Shown: one piece after another, positions 10,501-22,506 of the stretch | How positions within the stretch are numbered: position 1 is the stretch's first letter | Layout: each line of letters starts with the position of its first letter | Assembly: GCA_944474755.1 (NCBI GenBank) | Contig: OX104113.1 | Location: forward strand, 56,750,074 to 56,814,073 | DNA from: Limnoperna fortunei | Lineage: Eukaryota > Mollusca > Bivalvia > Mytilida > Modiolidae | Length of the DNA stretch: 64,000 bases | Reading direction: 5' to 3' | Made by a program: the position numbers and the translations under genes | The notes under the pieces: generated by a model | The model's input: the letters and a program-made list of their open reading frames with translations, nothing else | Databases searched by the model: none | What the model was told of the DNA's origin: nothing

Positions 10501-13500
10501 GAAGCTTATTGAAAGAAAATAAGCCTTCCACTCAAGTCATTTAAAGTTTTTTGTATGATCTTTGTCAGAAACATTGACTTGTCATAATGCGATCTTCAAA
10601 GAAAAATCTCCGCTGTCAGTTTGATAGTTGTTGCTGGCGAAAGATTGTAAAACAAGTTACTTTTTCTGATAACAGGAGTCGTAATGACATAAACCTAAGA
10701 CATCTTAATCTATTCTTGCAAATAAACCGTTAACCTATATATTTGGTGGTTAGGATGGGATACTTACCCTAATACCTAACCCTTACGATAACGGTACACA
10801 TAAGCGTAACCCACACTCCTTAACCCTTAATACTGACTCCAACTGTAACACTTACACCTAATTTAATGGTGACGACATGTATTTGATTTGCGTAAGGGTT
10901 AGCGCTATTGTTGCGGTTAGTGTTAGGGTTCGGGTTAGTACAGGGTTAGGGTTAAGGTTAGGATAAGGGTTTAACTATTTAACTAAACCTTTTTAAAAAT
11001 TACTGGGTTAATTCTAACAAGATATTTGATGGGCAAGTTCAAACGATGTTAAGAAATACAATGTTTGCTGACTTGTTAAGGAAAGACCGATAGACGATCT
11101 TCCTTCATATGACAATCTTTTCTGTTCTGTTTGAAAATCTAGCATCTAGCTGTGATATGATTGTTATTAACCTTGTTTACATTTTTTTATCTGTTTTATC
11201 ATGAATATAGAGCCGAAGGCTGGTCAAGTATCGATTTTCTAGCAGTTTGCTAGTCGTGAAAAATGTTTTGTGCTTTGATCCGTTGTTCAGATACACATTT
11301 TTATTGATCATTTTAAATATTGATGGTCAGTTATAAGTATTTATTGGCATTTTGGATTTATTTTTGAATTTTGTACAATTATAGATGCTTATATGCAAAT
11401 AAAGATGTTTTGCTGATTCGCTTTGATTAAACATTGTTCTTCTTTCAGTTAGAGACGTCGTCTGCTACCTTTTCGATGTTGAATGGTCCGCTTATCTGAA
11501 AGAGAAGCTTGATTGGTTAGTTTGTCAGTTTGATATTTTGCTGGTCATATAAAAGTTATTTGCATTGTGAAATACTTCTTATGCGAAGCTTATTGGAAGA
11601 AAATAAGCCTTCCACTCAAGTCATTTAAAGTTGTTTGTATAATCTTTGTCAGAAACATTAGCTAGTCATCATGCGATCTTCAAAGAAAAATCTCCTCTGT
11701 CAGTTTGATAGTCGTTTTTGGCGAAAGATTGTTAAACAAGTTACTTTTTCTAATAGCAGGAGTCATATTGACATAAACCTAAGATATTTTAATCTATTCT
11801 TGCAAAAAAAAACCCGTTAACCTATATTTTTGTTGGTTAGGATGGGATACTTACCCTAATACCTAACCCTTACGATAACGGTACACATAAGCGTAACCCA
11901 CACTCCTTAACCCTTAATACTGACTCCAACTGTAACACTTACACCTAATTTAATGGTGAAGACATGTATTTAATATGCGTAAGGGTAAGGGCTATGGTTC
12001 AGGTTAGGGTTAGTGTTAGGGTTAGGATAAGGGTTTAACTATTTCCCTACCCCTTTTCAAGAATTACTGGGTTAATACTAATAAGATATTTAATGGGCTA
12101 ATTCAAAAGATGTTGAGATATACGATGTTAGTTGACTTGTTAAAGAAAGACCGATAGATGACAACAATATAACAATGCCTTCTGTTCTGTTTGAAAATTT
12201 AACATCTAGCTGTAATATGATTGTTAATAACCATGTTTTTATTTGTTATATCAAAAAATAGAGCCGAAGGCTGGTCAAGGACCGATTAACTAACAGTTTG
12301 CTTGTCGAATAAAAATGTTTTGTGCCTTGATCCATCGTCCTGTGTTCAGATACACATTTTTATTATCATTTTAAATATTGATGGTCAGTTATAAGTATTT
12401 ATTGGCATTTTGGATTTATTTTTGAATTTTGTACAATTATAGATGCTTATATGCAAATAAAGATGTTTTGCTGATTCGCTTTGATTTAACATTGTTCTTC
12501 TTTCAGTTAGAGTCGTCGTCTGCTACGGTTTCGATGGTCAATGGTTCGCTTATCTAAAAGAGAAGCTTGATTGGTTAGTTTTTCAGTTTTCTATTTTGCT
12601 GGTCATATAAAAGTTATTTGCCTTGTGAAATACTTCTGATGCGAAGCTTATTGAAAGAAAATAAGCCTTCCACTCAAGTCATTTAAAGTTTTTTGTATGA
12701 TCTTTGTCAGAAACATTGACTTGTCATAATGCGATCTTCAAAGAAAAATCTCCGCTGTCAGTTTGATAGTTGTTGCTGGCGAAAGATTGTAAAACAAGTT
12801 ACTTTTTCTGATAACAGGAGTCGTAATGACATAAACCTAAGACATCTTAATCTATTCTTGCAAATAAACCGTTAACCTATATATTTGGTGGTTAGGATGG
12901 GATACTTACCCTAATACCTAACCCTTACGATAACGGTACACATAAGCGTAACCCACACTCCTTAACCCTTAATACTGACTCCAACTGTAACACTTACACC
13001 TAATTTAATGGTGACGACATGTATTTGATTTGCGTAAGGGTTAGCGCTATTGTTGCGGTTAGAGTTAGTGTTAGGGTTCGGGTTAGTACAGGGTTAGGGT
13101 TAAGGTTAGGATAAGGGTTTAACTATTTAACTAAACCTTTTTAAAAATTACTGGGTTAATTCTAACAAGATATTTGATGGGCAAGTTCAAACGATGTTAA
13201 GAAATACAATGTTTGCTGACTTGTTAAGGAAAGACCGATAGACGATCTTCCTTCATATGACAATCTTTTCTGTTCTGTTTGAAAATCTAGCATCTAGCTG
13301 TGATATGATTGTTATTAACCTTGTTTACATTTTTTTATCTGTTTTATCATGAATATAGAGCCGAAGGCTGGTCAAGTATCGATTTTCTAGCAGTTTGCTA
13401 GTCGTGAAAAATGTTTTGTGCTTTGATCCGTTGTTCAGATACACATTTTTATTGATCATTTTAAATATTGATGGTCAGTTATAAGTATTTATTGGCATTT

Positions 13501-16083
13501 TGGATTTATTTTTGAATTTTGTACAATTATAGATGCTTATATGCAAATAAAGATGTTTTGCTGATTCGCTTTGATTAAACATTGTTCTTCTTTCAGTTAG
13601 AGACGTCGTCTGCTACCTTTTCGATGTTGAATGGTCCGCTTATCTGAAAGAGAAGCTTGATTGGTTAGTTTGTCAGTTTGATATTTTGCTGGTCATATAA
13701 AAGTTATTTGCATTGTGAAATACTTCTTATGCGAAGCTTATTGGAAGAAAATAAGCCTTCCACTCAAGTCATTTAAAGTTGTTTGTATAATCTTTGTCAG
13801 AAACATTAGCTAGTCATCATGCGATCTTCAAAGAAAAATCTCCTCTGTCAGTTTGATAGTCGTTTTTGGCGAAAGATTGTTAAACAAGTTACTTTTTCTA
13901 ATAGCAGGAGTCATATTGACATAAACCTAAGATATTTTAATCTATTCTTGCAAAAAAAAACCCGTTAACCTATATTTTTGTTGGTTAGGATGGGATACTT
14001 ACCCTAATACCTAACCCTTACGATAACGGTACACATAAGCGTAACCCACACTCCTTAACCCTTAATACTGACTCCAACTGTAACACTTACACCTAATTTA
14101 ATGGTGAAGACATGTATTTAATATGCGTAAGGGTAAGGGCTATGGTTCAGGTTAGGGTTAGTGTTAGGGTTAGGATAAGGGTTTAACTATTTCCCTACCC
14201 CTTTTCAAGAATTACTGGGTTAATACTAATAAGATATTTAATGGGCTAATTCAAAAGATGTTGAGATATACGATGTTAGTTGACTTGTTAAAGAAAGACC
14301 GATAGATGACAACAATATAACAATGCCTTCTGTTCTGTTTGAAAATTTAACATCTAGCTGTAATATGATTGTTAATAACCATGTTTTTATTTGGTATATC
14401 AAAAAATAGAGCCGAAGGCTGGTCAAGGACCGATTAACTAACAGTTTGCTTGTCGAATAAAAATGTTTTGTGCCTTGATCCATCGTCCTGTGTTCAGATA
14501 CACATTTTTATTATCATTTTAAATATTGATGGTCAGTTATAAGTATTTATTGGCATTTTGGATTTATTTTTGAATTTTGTACAATTATAGATGCTTATAT
14601 GCAAATAAAGATGTTTTGCTGATTCGCTTTGATTAAACATTGTTCTTCTTTCAGTTAGAGACGTCGTCTGCTACGCTTTCGATGGTCAATGGTTCGCTTA
14701 TCTAAAAGAGAAGCTTGATTGGTTAGTTTTTCAGTTTTCTATTTTGCTGGTCATATAAAAGTTATTTGCCTTGTGAAATACTTCTGATGCGAAGCTTATT
14801 GAAAGAAAATAAGCCTTCCACTCAAGTCATTTAAAGTTTTTTGTATGATCTTTGTCAGAAACATTGACTTGTCATAATGCGATCTTCAAAGAAAAATCTC
14901 CGCTGTCAGTTTGATAGTTGTTGCTGGCGAAAGATTGTAAAACAAGTTACTTTTTCTGATAACAGGAGTCGTAATGACATAAACCTAAGACATCTTAATC
15001 TATTCTTGCAAATAAACCGTTAACCTATATATTTGGTGGTTAGGATGGGATACTTACCCTAATACCTAACCCTTACGATAACGGTACACATAAGCGTAAC
15101 CCACACTCCTTAACCCTTAATACTGACTCCAACTGTAACACTTACACCTAATTTAATGGTGACGACATGTATTTGATTTGCGTAAGGGTTAGCGCTATTG
15201 TTGCGGTTAGAGTTAGTGTTAGGGTTCGGGTTAGTACAGGGTTAGGGTTAAGGTTAGGATAAGGGTTTAACTATTTAACTAAACCTTTTTAAAAATTACT
15301 GGGTTAATTCTAACAAGATATTTGATGGGCAAGTTCAAACGATGTTAAGAAATACAATGTTTGCTGACTTGTTAAGGAAAGACCGATAGACGATCTTCCT
15401 TCATATGACAATCTTTTCTGTTCTGTTTGAAAATCTAGCATCTAGCTGTGATATGATTGTTATTAACCTTGTTTACATTTTTTTATCTGTTTTATCATGA
15501 ATATAGAGCCGAAGGCTGGTCAAGTATCGATTTTCTAGCAGTTTGCTAGTCGTGAAAAATGTTTTGTGCTTTGATCCGTTGTTCAGATACACATTTTTAT
15601 TGATCATTTTAAATATTGATGGTCAGTTATAAGTATTTATTGGCATTTTGGATTTATTTTTGAATTTTGTACAATTATAGATGCTTATATGCAAATAAAG
15701 ATGTTTTGCTGATTCGCTTTGATTAAACATTGTTCTTCTTTCAGTTAGAGACGTCGTCTGCTACCTTTTCGATGGTGAATGGTCCGCTTATCTGAAAGAG
15801 AAGCTTGATTGGTTAGTTTGTCAGTTTGATATTTTGCTGGTCATATAAAAGTTATTTGCATTGTGAAATACTTCTTATGCGAAGCTTATTGGAAGAAAAT
15901 AAGCCTTCCACTCAAGTCATTTAAAGTTGTTTGTATAATCTTTGTCAGAAACATTAGCTAGTCATCATGCGATCTTCAAAGAAAAATCTCCTCTGTCAGT
16001 TTGATAGTCGTTTTTGGCGAAAGATTGTTAAACAAGTTACTTTTTCTAATAGCAGGAGTCATATTGACATAAACCTAAGATAT
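7501..16083 (+). repeat. Array block: four dimers A5-B8, three with hybrid A heads
   Basis: Monomers start at A5 7501, B5 8556, A6 9646, B6 10704, A7 11788, B7 12846, A8 13936, B8 14994. A6, A7 and A8 are A-type except for their C-rich telomere-like block, which is B-type (GATGGGAT to CTGACTCC). B5, B7 and B8 have a 6-bp insertion in the G-rich tract (length 1090). B5, B6 and B7 share TTTCGATGTTGAATGG. A7 and A8 share GGTCAAGGACC. A5 is 1055 bp and shares several private variants with A12 further right. Confidence 0.9.
9703..9781 (+). repeat. B-type conversion tract inside A6
   Basis: B-diagnostic bases run from GATGGG (A has GATGAA) to CTGACTCC (A has CTGCCTCC). The left flank TTTTTGTTGG and the right flank GTGAAGAC are A-type. 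The minimal tract is about 79 bp and the maximal about 125 bp. It covers the C-rich telomere-like block and little else. The same transfer is seen in A7, A8, A14, A18, A21 and A23. Confidence 0.75.
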
Positions 16084-19000
16084 TTTAATCTATTCTTGCA
16101 AAAAAAAACCCGTTAACCTATATTTTTGTTGGTTAGGATGAAATACTTACCCTAATACCTTACCCTAACCATAACGCTACACATAACCGTAACCCAAACT
16201 CCTTAACCCTTAATACTGCCTCCAACTGTAACACTTACACCTAATTTAATGGTGAAGACATGTATTTAATATGCGTAAGGGTAAGGGCTATGGTTCAGGT
16301 TAGGGTTAGTGTTAGGGTTAGGATAAGGGTTTAACTATTTCCCTACCCCTTTTCAAGAATTACTGGGTTAATACTAATAAGATATTTAATGGGCTAATTC
16401 AAAAGATGTTGAGATATACGATGTTAGTTGACTTGTTAAAGAAAGACCGATAGATGACAACAATATAACAATGCCTTCTGTTCTGTTTGAAAATTTAACA
16501 TCTAGCTGTAATATGATTGTTAATAACCATGTTTTTATTTGTTATATCAAAAAATAGAGCCGAAGGCTGGTCAAGTACCGATTAACTAACAGTTTGCTTG
16601 TCGAATAAAAATGTTTTGTGCCTTGATCCATCGTCCTGTGTTCAGATACACATTTTTATTATCATTTTAAATATTGATGGTCAGTTATAAGTAATTATTG
16701 GCATTTTGGATTTATTTTTGAATTTTGTACAATTATAGATGCTTATATGCAAATAAAGATGTTTTGCTGATTCGCTTTGATTAAACATTGTTCTTCTTTC
16801 AGTTAGAGACGTCGTCTGCTACGCTTTCGATGGTCAATGGTTCGCTTATCTAAAAGAGAAGCTTGATTGGTTAGTTTTTCAGTTTTCTATTTTGCTGGTC
16901 ATATAAAAGTTATTTGCCTTGTGAAATACTTCTGATACGAAGCTTATTGAAAGAAAATAAGCCTTCCACTCAAGTCATTTAAAGTTTTTTGTATGATCTT
17001 TGTCAGAAACATTGACTTGTCATAATGCGATCTTCAAAGAAAAATCTCCGCTGTCAGTTTGATAGTTGTTGCTGGCGAAAGATTGTAAAACAAGTTACTT
17101 TTTCTGATAACAGGAGTCGTAATGACATAAACCTAAGACATCTTAATCTATTCTTGCAAATAAACCGTTAACCTATATATTTGGTGGTTAGGATGGGATA
17201 CTTACCCTAATACCTAACCCTTACGATAACGGTACACATAAGCGTAACCCACACTCCTTAACCCTTAATACTGACTCCAACTGTAACACTTACACCTAAT
17301 TTAATGGTGACGACATGTATTTGATTTGCGTAAGGGTTAGCGCTATTGTTGCGGTTAGTGTTAGGGTTCGGGTTAGTACAGGGTTAGGGTTAAGGTTAGG
17401 ATAAGGGTTTAACTATTTAACTAAACCTTTTTAAAAATTACTGGGTTAATTCTAACAAGATATTTGATGGGCAAGTTCAAACGATGTTAAGAAATACAAT
17501 GTTTGCTGACTTGTTAAGGAAAGACCGATAGACGATCTTCCTTCATATGACAATCTTTTCTGTTCTGTTTGAAAATCTAGCATCTAGCTGTGATATGATT
17601 GTTATTAACCTTGTTTACATTTTTTTATCTGTTTTATCATGAATATAGAGCCGAAGGCTGGTCAAGTATCGATTTTCTAGCAGTTTGCTAGTCGTGAAAA
17701 ATGTTTTGTGCTTTGATCCGTTGTTCAGATACACATTTTTATTGATCATTTTAAATATTGATGGTCAGTTATAAGTATTTATTGGCATTTTGGATTTATT
17801 TTTGAATTTTGTACAATTATAGATGCTTATATGCAAATAAAGATGTTTTGCTGATTCGCTTTGATTAAACATTGTTCTTCTTTCAGTTAGAGACGTCGTC
17901 TGCTACCTTTTCGATGGTGAATGGTCCGCTTATCTGAAAGAGAAGCTTGATTGGTTAGTTTGTCAGTTTGATATTTTGCTGGTCATATAAAAGTTATTTG
18001 CATTGTGAAATACTTCTTATGCGAAGCTTATTGGAAGAAAATAAGCCTTCCACTCAAGTCATTTAAAGTTGTTTGTATAATCTTTGTCAGAAACATTAGC
18101 TAGTCATCATGCGATCTTCAAAGAAAAATCTCCTCTGTCAGTTTGATAGTCGTTTTTGGCGAAAGATTGTTAAACAAGTTACTTTTTCTAATAGCAGGAG
18201 TCATATTGACATAAACCTAAGATATTTTAATCTATTCTTGCAAAAAAAAACCCGTTAACCTATATTTTTGTTGGTTAGGATGAAATACTTACCCTAATAC
18301 CTTACCCTAACCATAACGCTACACATAACCGTAACCCAAACTCCTTAACCCTTAATACTGCCTCCAACTGTAACACTTACACCTAATTTAATGGTGAAGA
18401 CATGTATTTAATATGCGTAAGGGTAAGGGCTATGGTTCAGGTTAGGGTTAGTGTTAGGGTTAGGATAAGGGTTTAACTATTTCCCTATCCCTTTTCAAGA
18501 ATTACTGGGTTAATACTAATAAGATATTTAATGGGCTAATTCAAAAGATGTTGAGATATACGATGTTAGTTGACTTGTTAAAGAAAGACCGATAGATGAC
18601 AACAATATAACAATGCCTTCTGTTCTGTTTGAAAATTTAACATCTAGCTGTAATATGATTGTTAATAACCATGTTTTTATTTGTTATATCAAAAAATAGA
18701 GCCGAAGGCTGGTCAAGTACCGATTAACTAACAGTTTGCTTGTCGAATAAAAATGTTTTGTGCCTTGATCCATCGTCCTGTGTTTAGATACACATTTTTA
18801 TTATCATTTTAAATATTGATGGTCAGTTATAAGTATTTATTGGCATTTTGGATTTATTTTTGAATTTTGTACAATTATAGATGCTTATATGCAAATAAAG
18901 ATGTTTTGCTGATTCGCTTTGATTAAACATTGTTCTTCTTTCAGTTAGAGTCGTCGTCTGCTACGGTTTCGATGGTCAATGGTTCGCTGATCTAAAAGGG

Positions 19001-20367
19001 AAGCTTGATTGGTTAGTTTGTCAGTTTGCTATTGTGCTGGTCATATAAAAGTTATTTGCCTTGTGAAATACTTCTGATGCGAAGCTTATTGAAAGAAAAT
19101 AAGCCTTCCACTCAAGTCATTTAAAGTTTTTTGTATGATCTTTGTCAGAAACATTGACTTGTCATAATGCGATCTTCAAAGAAAAATCTCCGCTGTCAGT
19201 TTGATAGTTGTTGCTGGCGAAAGATTGTAAAACAAGTTACTTTTTCTGATAACAGGAGTCGTAATGACATAAACCTAAGACATCTTAATCTATTCTTGCA
19301 AATAAACCGTTAACCTATATATTTGGTGGTTAGGATGGGATACTTACCCTAATACCTAACCCTTACGATAACGGTACACATAAGCGTAACCCACACTCCT
19401 TAACCCTTAATACTGACTCCAACTGTAACACTTACACCTAATTTAATGGTGACGACATGTATTTGATTTGCGTAAGGGTTAGCGCTATTGTTGCGGTTAG
19501 TGTTAGGGTTCGGGTTAGTACAGGGTTAGGGTTAAGGTTAGGATAAGGGTTTAACTATTTAACTAAACCTTTTTAAAAATTACTGGGTTAATTCTAACAA
19601 GATTTTTGATGGGCAAGTTCAAACGATGTTAAGAAATACAATGTTTGCTGACTTGTTAAGGAAAGACCGATAGACGATCTTCCTTCATATGACAATCTTT
19701 TCTGTTCTGTTTGAAAATCTAGCATCTAGCTGTGATATGATTGTTATTAACCTTGTTTACATTTTTTTATCTGTTTTATCATGAATATAGAGCCGAAGGC
19801 TGGTCAAGTATCGATTTTCTAGCAGTTTGCTAGTCGTGAAAAATGTTTTGTGCTTTGATCCGTTGTTCAGATACACATTTTTATTGATCATTTTAAATAT
19901 TGATGGTCAGTTATAAGTATTTATTGGCATTTTGGATTTATTTTTGAATTTTGTTCAATTATAGATGCTTATATGCAAATAAAGATGTTTTGCTGATTCG
20001 CTTTGATTAAACATTGTTCTTCTTTCAGTTAGAGACGTCGTCTGCTACCTTTTCGATGGTGAATGGTCCGCTTATCTGAAAGAGAAGCTTGATTGGTTAG
20101 TTTGTCATTTTGATATTTTGCTGGTCATATAAAAGTTATTTGCATTGTGAAATACTTCTTATGCGAAGCTTATTGGAAGAAAATAAGCCTTCCACTCAAG
20201 TCATTTAAAGTTGTTTGTATAATCTTTGTCAGAAACATTAGCTAGTCATTATGCGATCTTCAAAGAAAAATCTCCTCTGTCAGTTTGATAGTCGTTGTTG
20301 GCGAAAGATTGTTAAACAAGTTACTTTTTCTAATAGCAGGAGTCATATTGACATAAACCTAAGATAT
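16084..20367 (+). repeat. Array block: A9 B9 A10 B10
   Basis: Monomers start at A9 16084, B9 17142, A10 18226, B10 19284. A9 has the AAGTAATTATTGG variant and shares GATACGAAGCTT with A6. A10 shows a second A lineage in its 3' half: GAGTCGTCGTCTGCTACGG, GATCTAAAAGGGAAG and GTCAGTTTGCTATTGTGC. All monomers are of standard length. Confidence 0.9.
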
Positions 20368-22506
20368 TTTAATCTATTCTTGCAAAAAAAAACCCGTTAA
20401 CCTATATTTTTGTTGGTTAGGATGAAATACTTACCCTAATACCTTACCCTAACCATAACGCTACACATAACCGTAACCCAAACTCCTTAACCCTTAATAC
20501 TGCCTCCAACTGTAACACTTAAACCTAATTTAATCGTGAAGACATGTATTTAATATGCGTAAGGGTAAGGGCTATGGTTCAGGTTAGGGTTAGTGTTAGG
20601 GTTAGCATAAGGGTTTAACTATTTCCCTACCCCTTTTCAAGAATTACTGGGTTAATACTAATAAGATATTTAATGGGCTAATTCAAAAGATGTTGAGATA
20701 TACGATGTTAGTTGACTTGTTAAAGAAAGACCGATAGATGACAACAATATAACAATGCCTTCTGTTCTGTTTGAAAATTTAACATCTAGCTGTAATATGA
20801 TTGCTAATAACCATGTTTTTATTTGTTATATCATAAAATAGAGCCGAAGGCTGGTCAAGTACCGATTAACTAACAGTTTGCTTGTCGAATAAAAATGTTT
20901 TGTGCCTTGATCCATCGTCCTGTGTTCAGATACACATTTTTATTATCATTTTAAATATTGATGGTCAGTTATAAGTATTTATTGGCATTTTGGATTTATT
21001 TTTGAATTTTGTACAATTATAGATGCTTATATGCAAATAAAGATGTTTTGCTGATTCGCTTTGATTAAACATTGTTCTTCTTTCAGTTAGAGACGTCGTC
21101 TGCTACGCTTTCGATGGTCAATATTTCGCTTATCTAAAAGAGAAGCTTGATTGGTTAGTTTTTCAGTTTTCTATTTTGCTGGTCATATAAAAGTTATTTG
21201 CCTTGTGAAATACTTCTGATGCGAAGCTTATTGAAAGAAAATAAGCCTTCCACTCAAGTCATTTAAAGTTTTTTGTATGATCTTTGTCAGAAACATTGAC
21301 TTGTCATAATGCGATCTTCAAAGAAAAATCTCCGCTGTCAGTTTGATAGTTGTTGCTGGCGAAAGATTGTAAAACAAGTTACTTTTTCTGATAACAGGAG
21401 TCGTAATGACATAAACCTAAGACATCTTAATCTATTCTTGCAAATAAACCGTTAACCTATATATTTGGTGGTTAGGATGGGATACTTACCCTAATACCTA
21501 ACCCTTACGATAATGCTACACATAAGCGTTACCCAAACTCCTTAACCCTTAATACTGCCTCCAACTGTAACACTTAACCCTAATTTAATGGTGAGGACAT
21601 GTATTTGATTTGCGTAAGGGTTAGGGCTAGTGTTAGTGTTAGAGTTATGGCTAGTGTTAGGGTTAGGGTTAGTACAGGGTTAGGGTTAAGGTTAGGATAA
21701 GGGTTTAACTATATTAACTAAACCTTTTTAAAAATTACTGGGTTAATTCTAACAAGATATTTGATGGGCAAGTTCAAACGGTGTTAAGATATACAATATT
21801 TGCTGACTTGTTAAGAAAAGACCGATAGATGATCTTCCTTCATATAACAATCACTTCTGTTCTGTTTGAAAATCTATCGTCTAGCTGTGATATGATTGTT
21901 ATTAACCTTGTTTACCTTGTTTTTATCTGTTTTATCATGAATATAGAGCCAAAGGCTGGTCAAGTACTTATTTTCTAGCAGTTTGCTAGTCGGAAGAATG
22001 TTTTCTGCTTTGACACGTTGTTCAGATACACATTTTTGTTGATCATTTTAAATATTGATGGTCAGTTATAAGTATTTATTGGTAATTTAGATTCATTTTT
22101 TAATTTTGTACAATTAAAGATGTTTATATGCAAATAAAGATGTTTTGCTGATTCGCTTTGATTACACATTGTTCTCCCTTTAGTTAGAGCCGTCGTCTGC
22201 TACCTTTTCGATGGTGAATGGTCCGCTGATCTCAAAGAGAAGCTTGATTGGTTAGTTTGTCAGTCATATAAAAGTTATTTGCATAGTGAAATACTTCTTA
22301 TGCGAAGCTTATTGGAAGAAAATAAGCCTTCCACTCAAGTCATTTAAAGTTGTTTGTATAATCTTTGTCAGAAACATTAGCTAGTCATCATGCGATCTTC
22401 AAAGAAAAATCTCCTCTGTCAGTTTGATAATCGTTGTTGGCGAAAGATTGTTAAACAAGTTACTTTTTCTAATAGCAGGAGTCATATTGACATAAACCTA
22501 AGATAT
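20368..22506 (+). repeat. Array block: A11 and first C-type monomer (B11)
   Basis: A11 starts at 20368 and carries TTTAATCGTGAAG, GATTGCTAATAACC and ATATCATAAAATAG, a variant set that recurs in A13, A17 and A20 (in part also elsewhere), always just before a C-type monomer. B11 starts at 21426. Confidence 0.88.
21426..22506 (+). repeat. C-type monomer B11 (diverged B subfamily)
   Basis: At 1081 bp it has B framework signals but many shared differences: GATAATGCTACAC, AACACTTAACCC, GGTGAGGACATG, TATATTAAC, AGCCAAAGGCTGG, GGTAATTTAGATTC, CTCCCTTTAG, and loss of about 16 bp before TCATATAAAAG. Its G-rich tract is closer to canonical telomere repeat (TTAGGGTTAGGGTTAG), with four GGG runs at 21660-21685. 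It also has private changes (AAACGGTG, CAATATTTGC). Confidence 0.9.

Noticed and set aside
14238..14483. 81-codon open frame on the minus strand
   Set aside because: It lies wholly in monomer A8 and is open only because of copy-specific changes (GGTATATC, GGTCAAGGACC). The same frame is closed in sister monomers, so it is chance.
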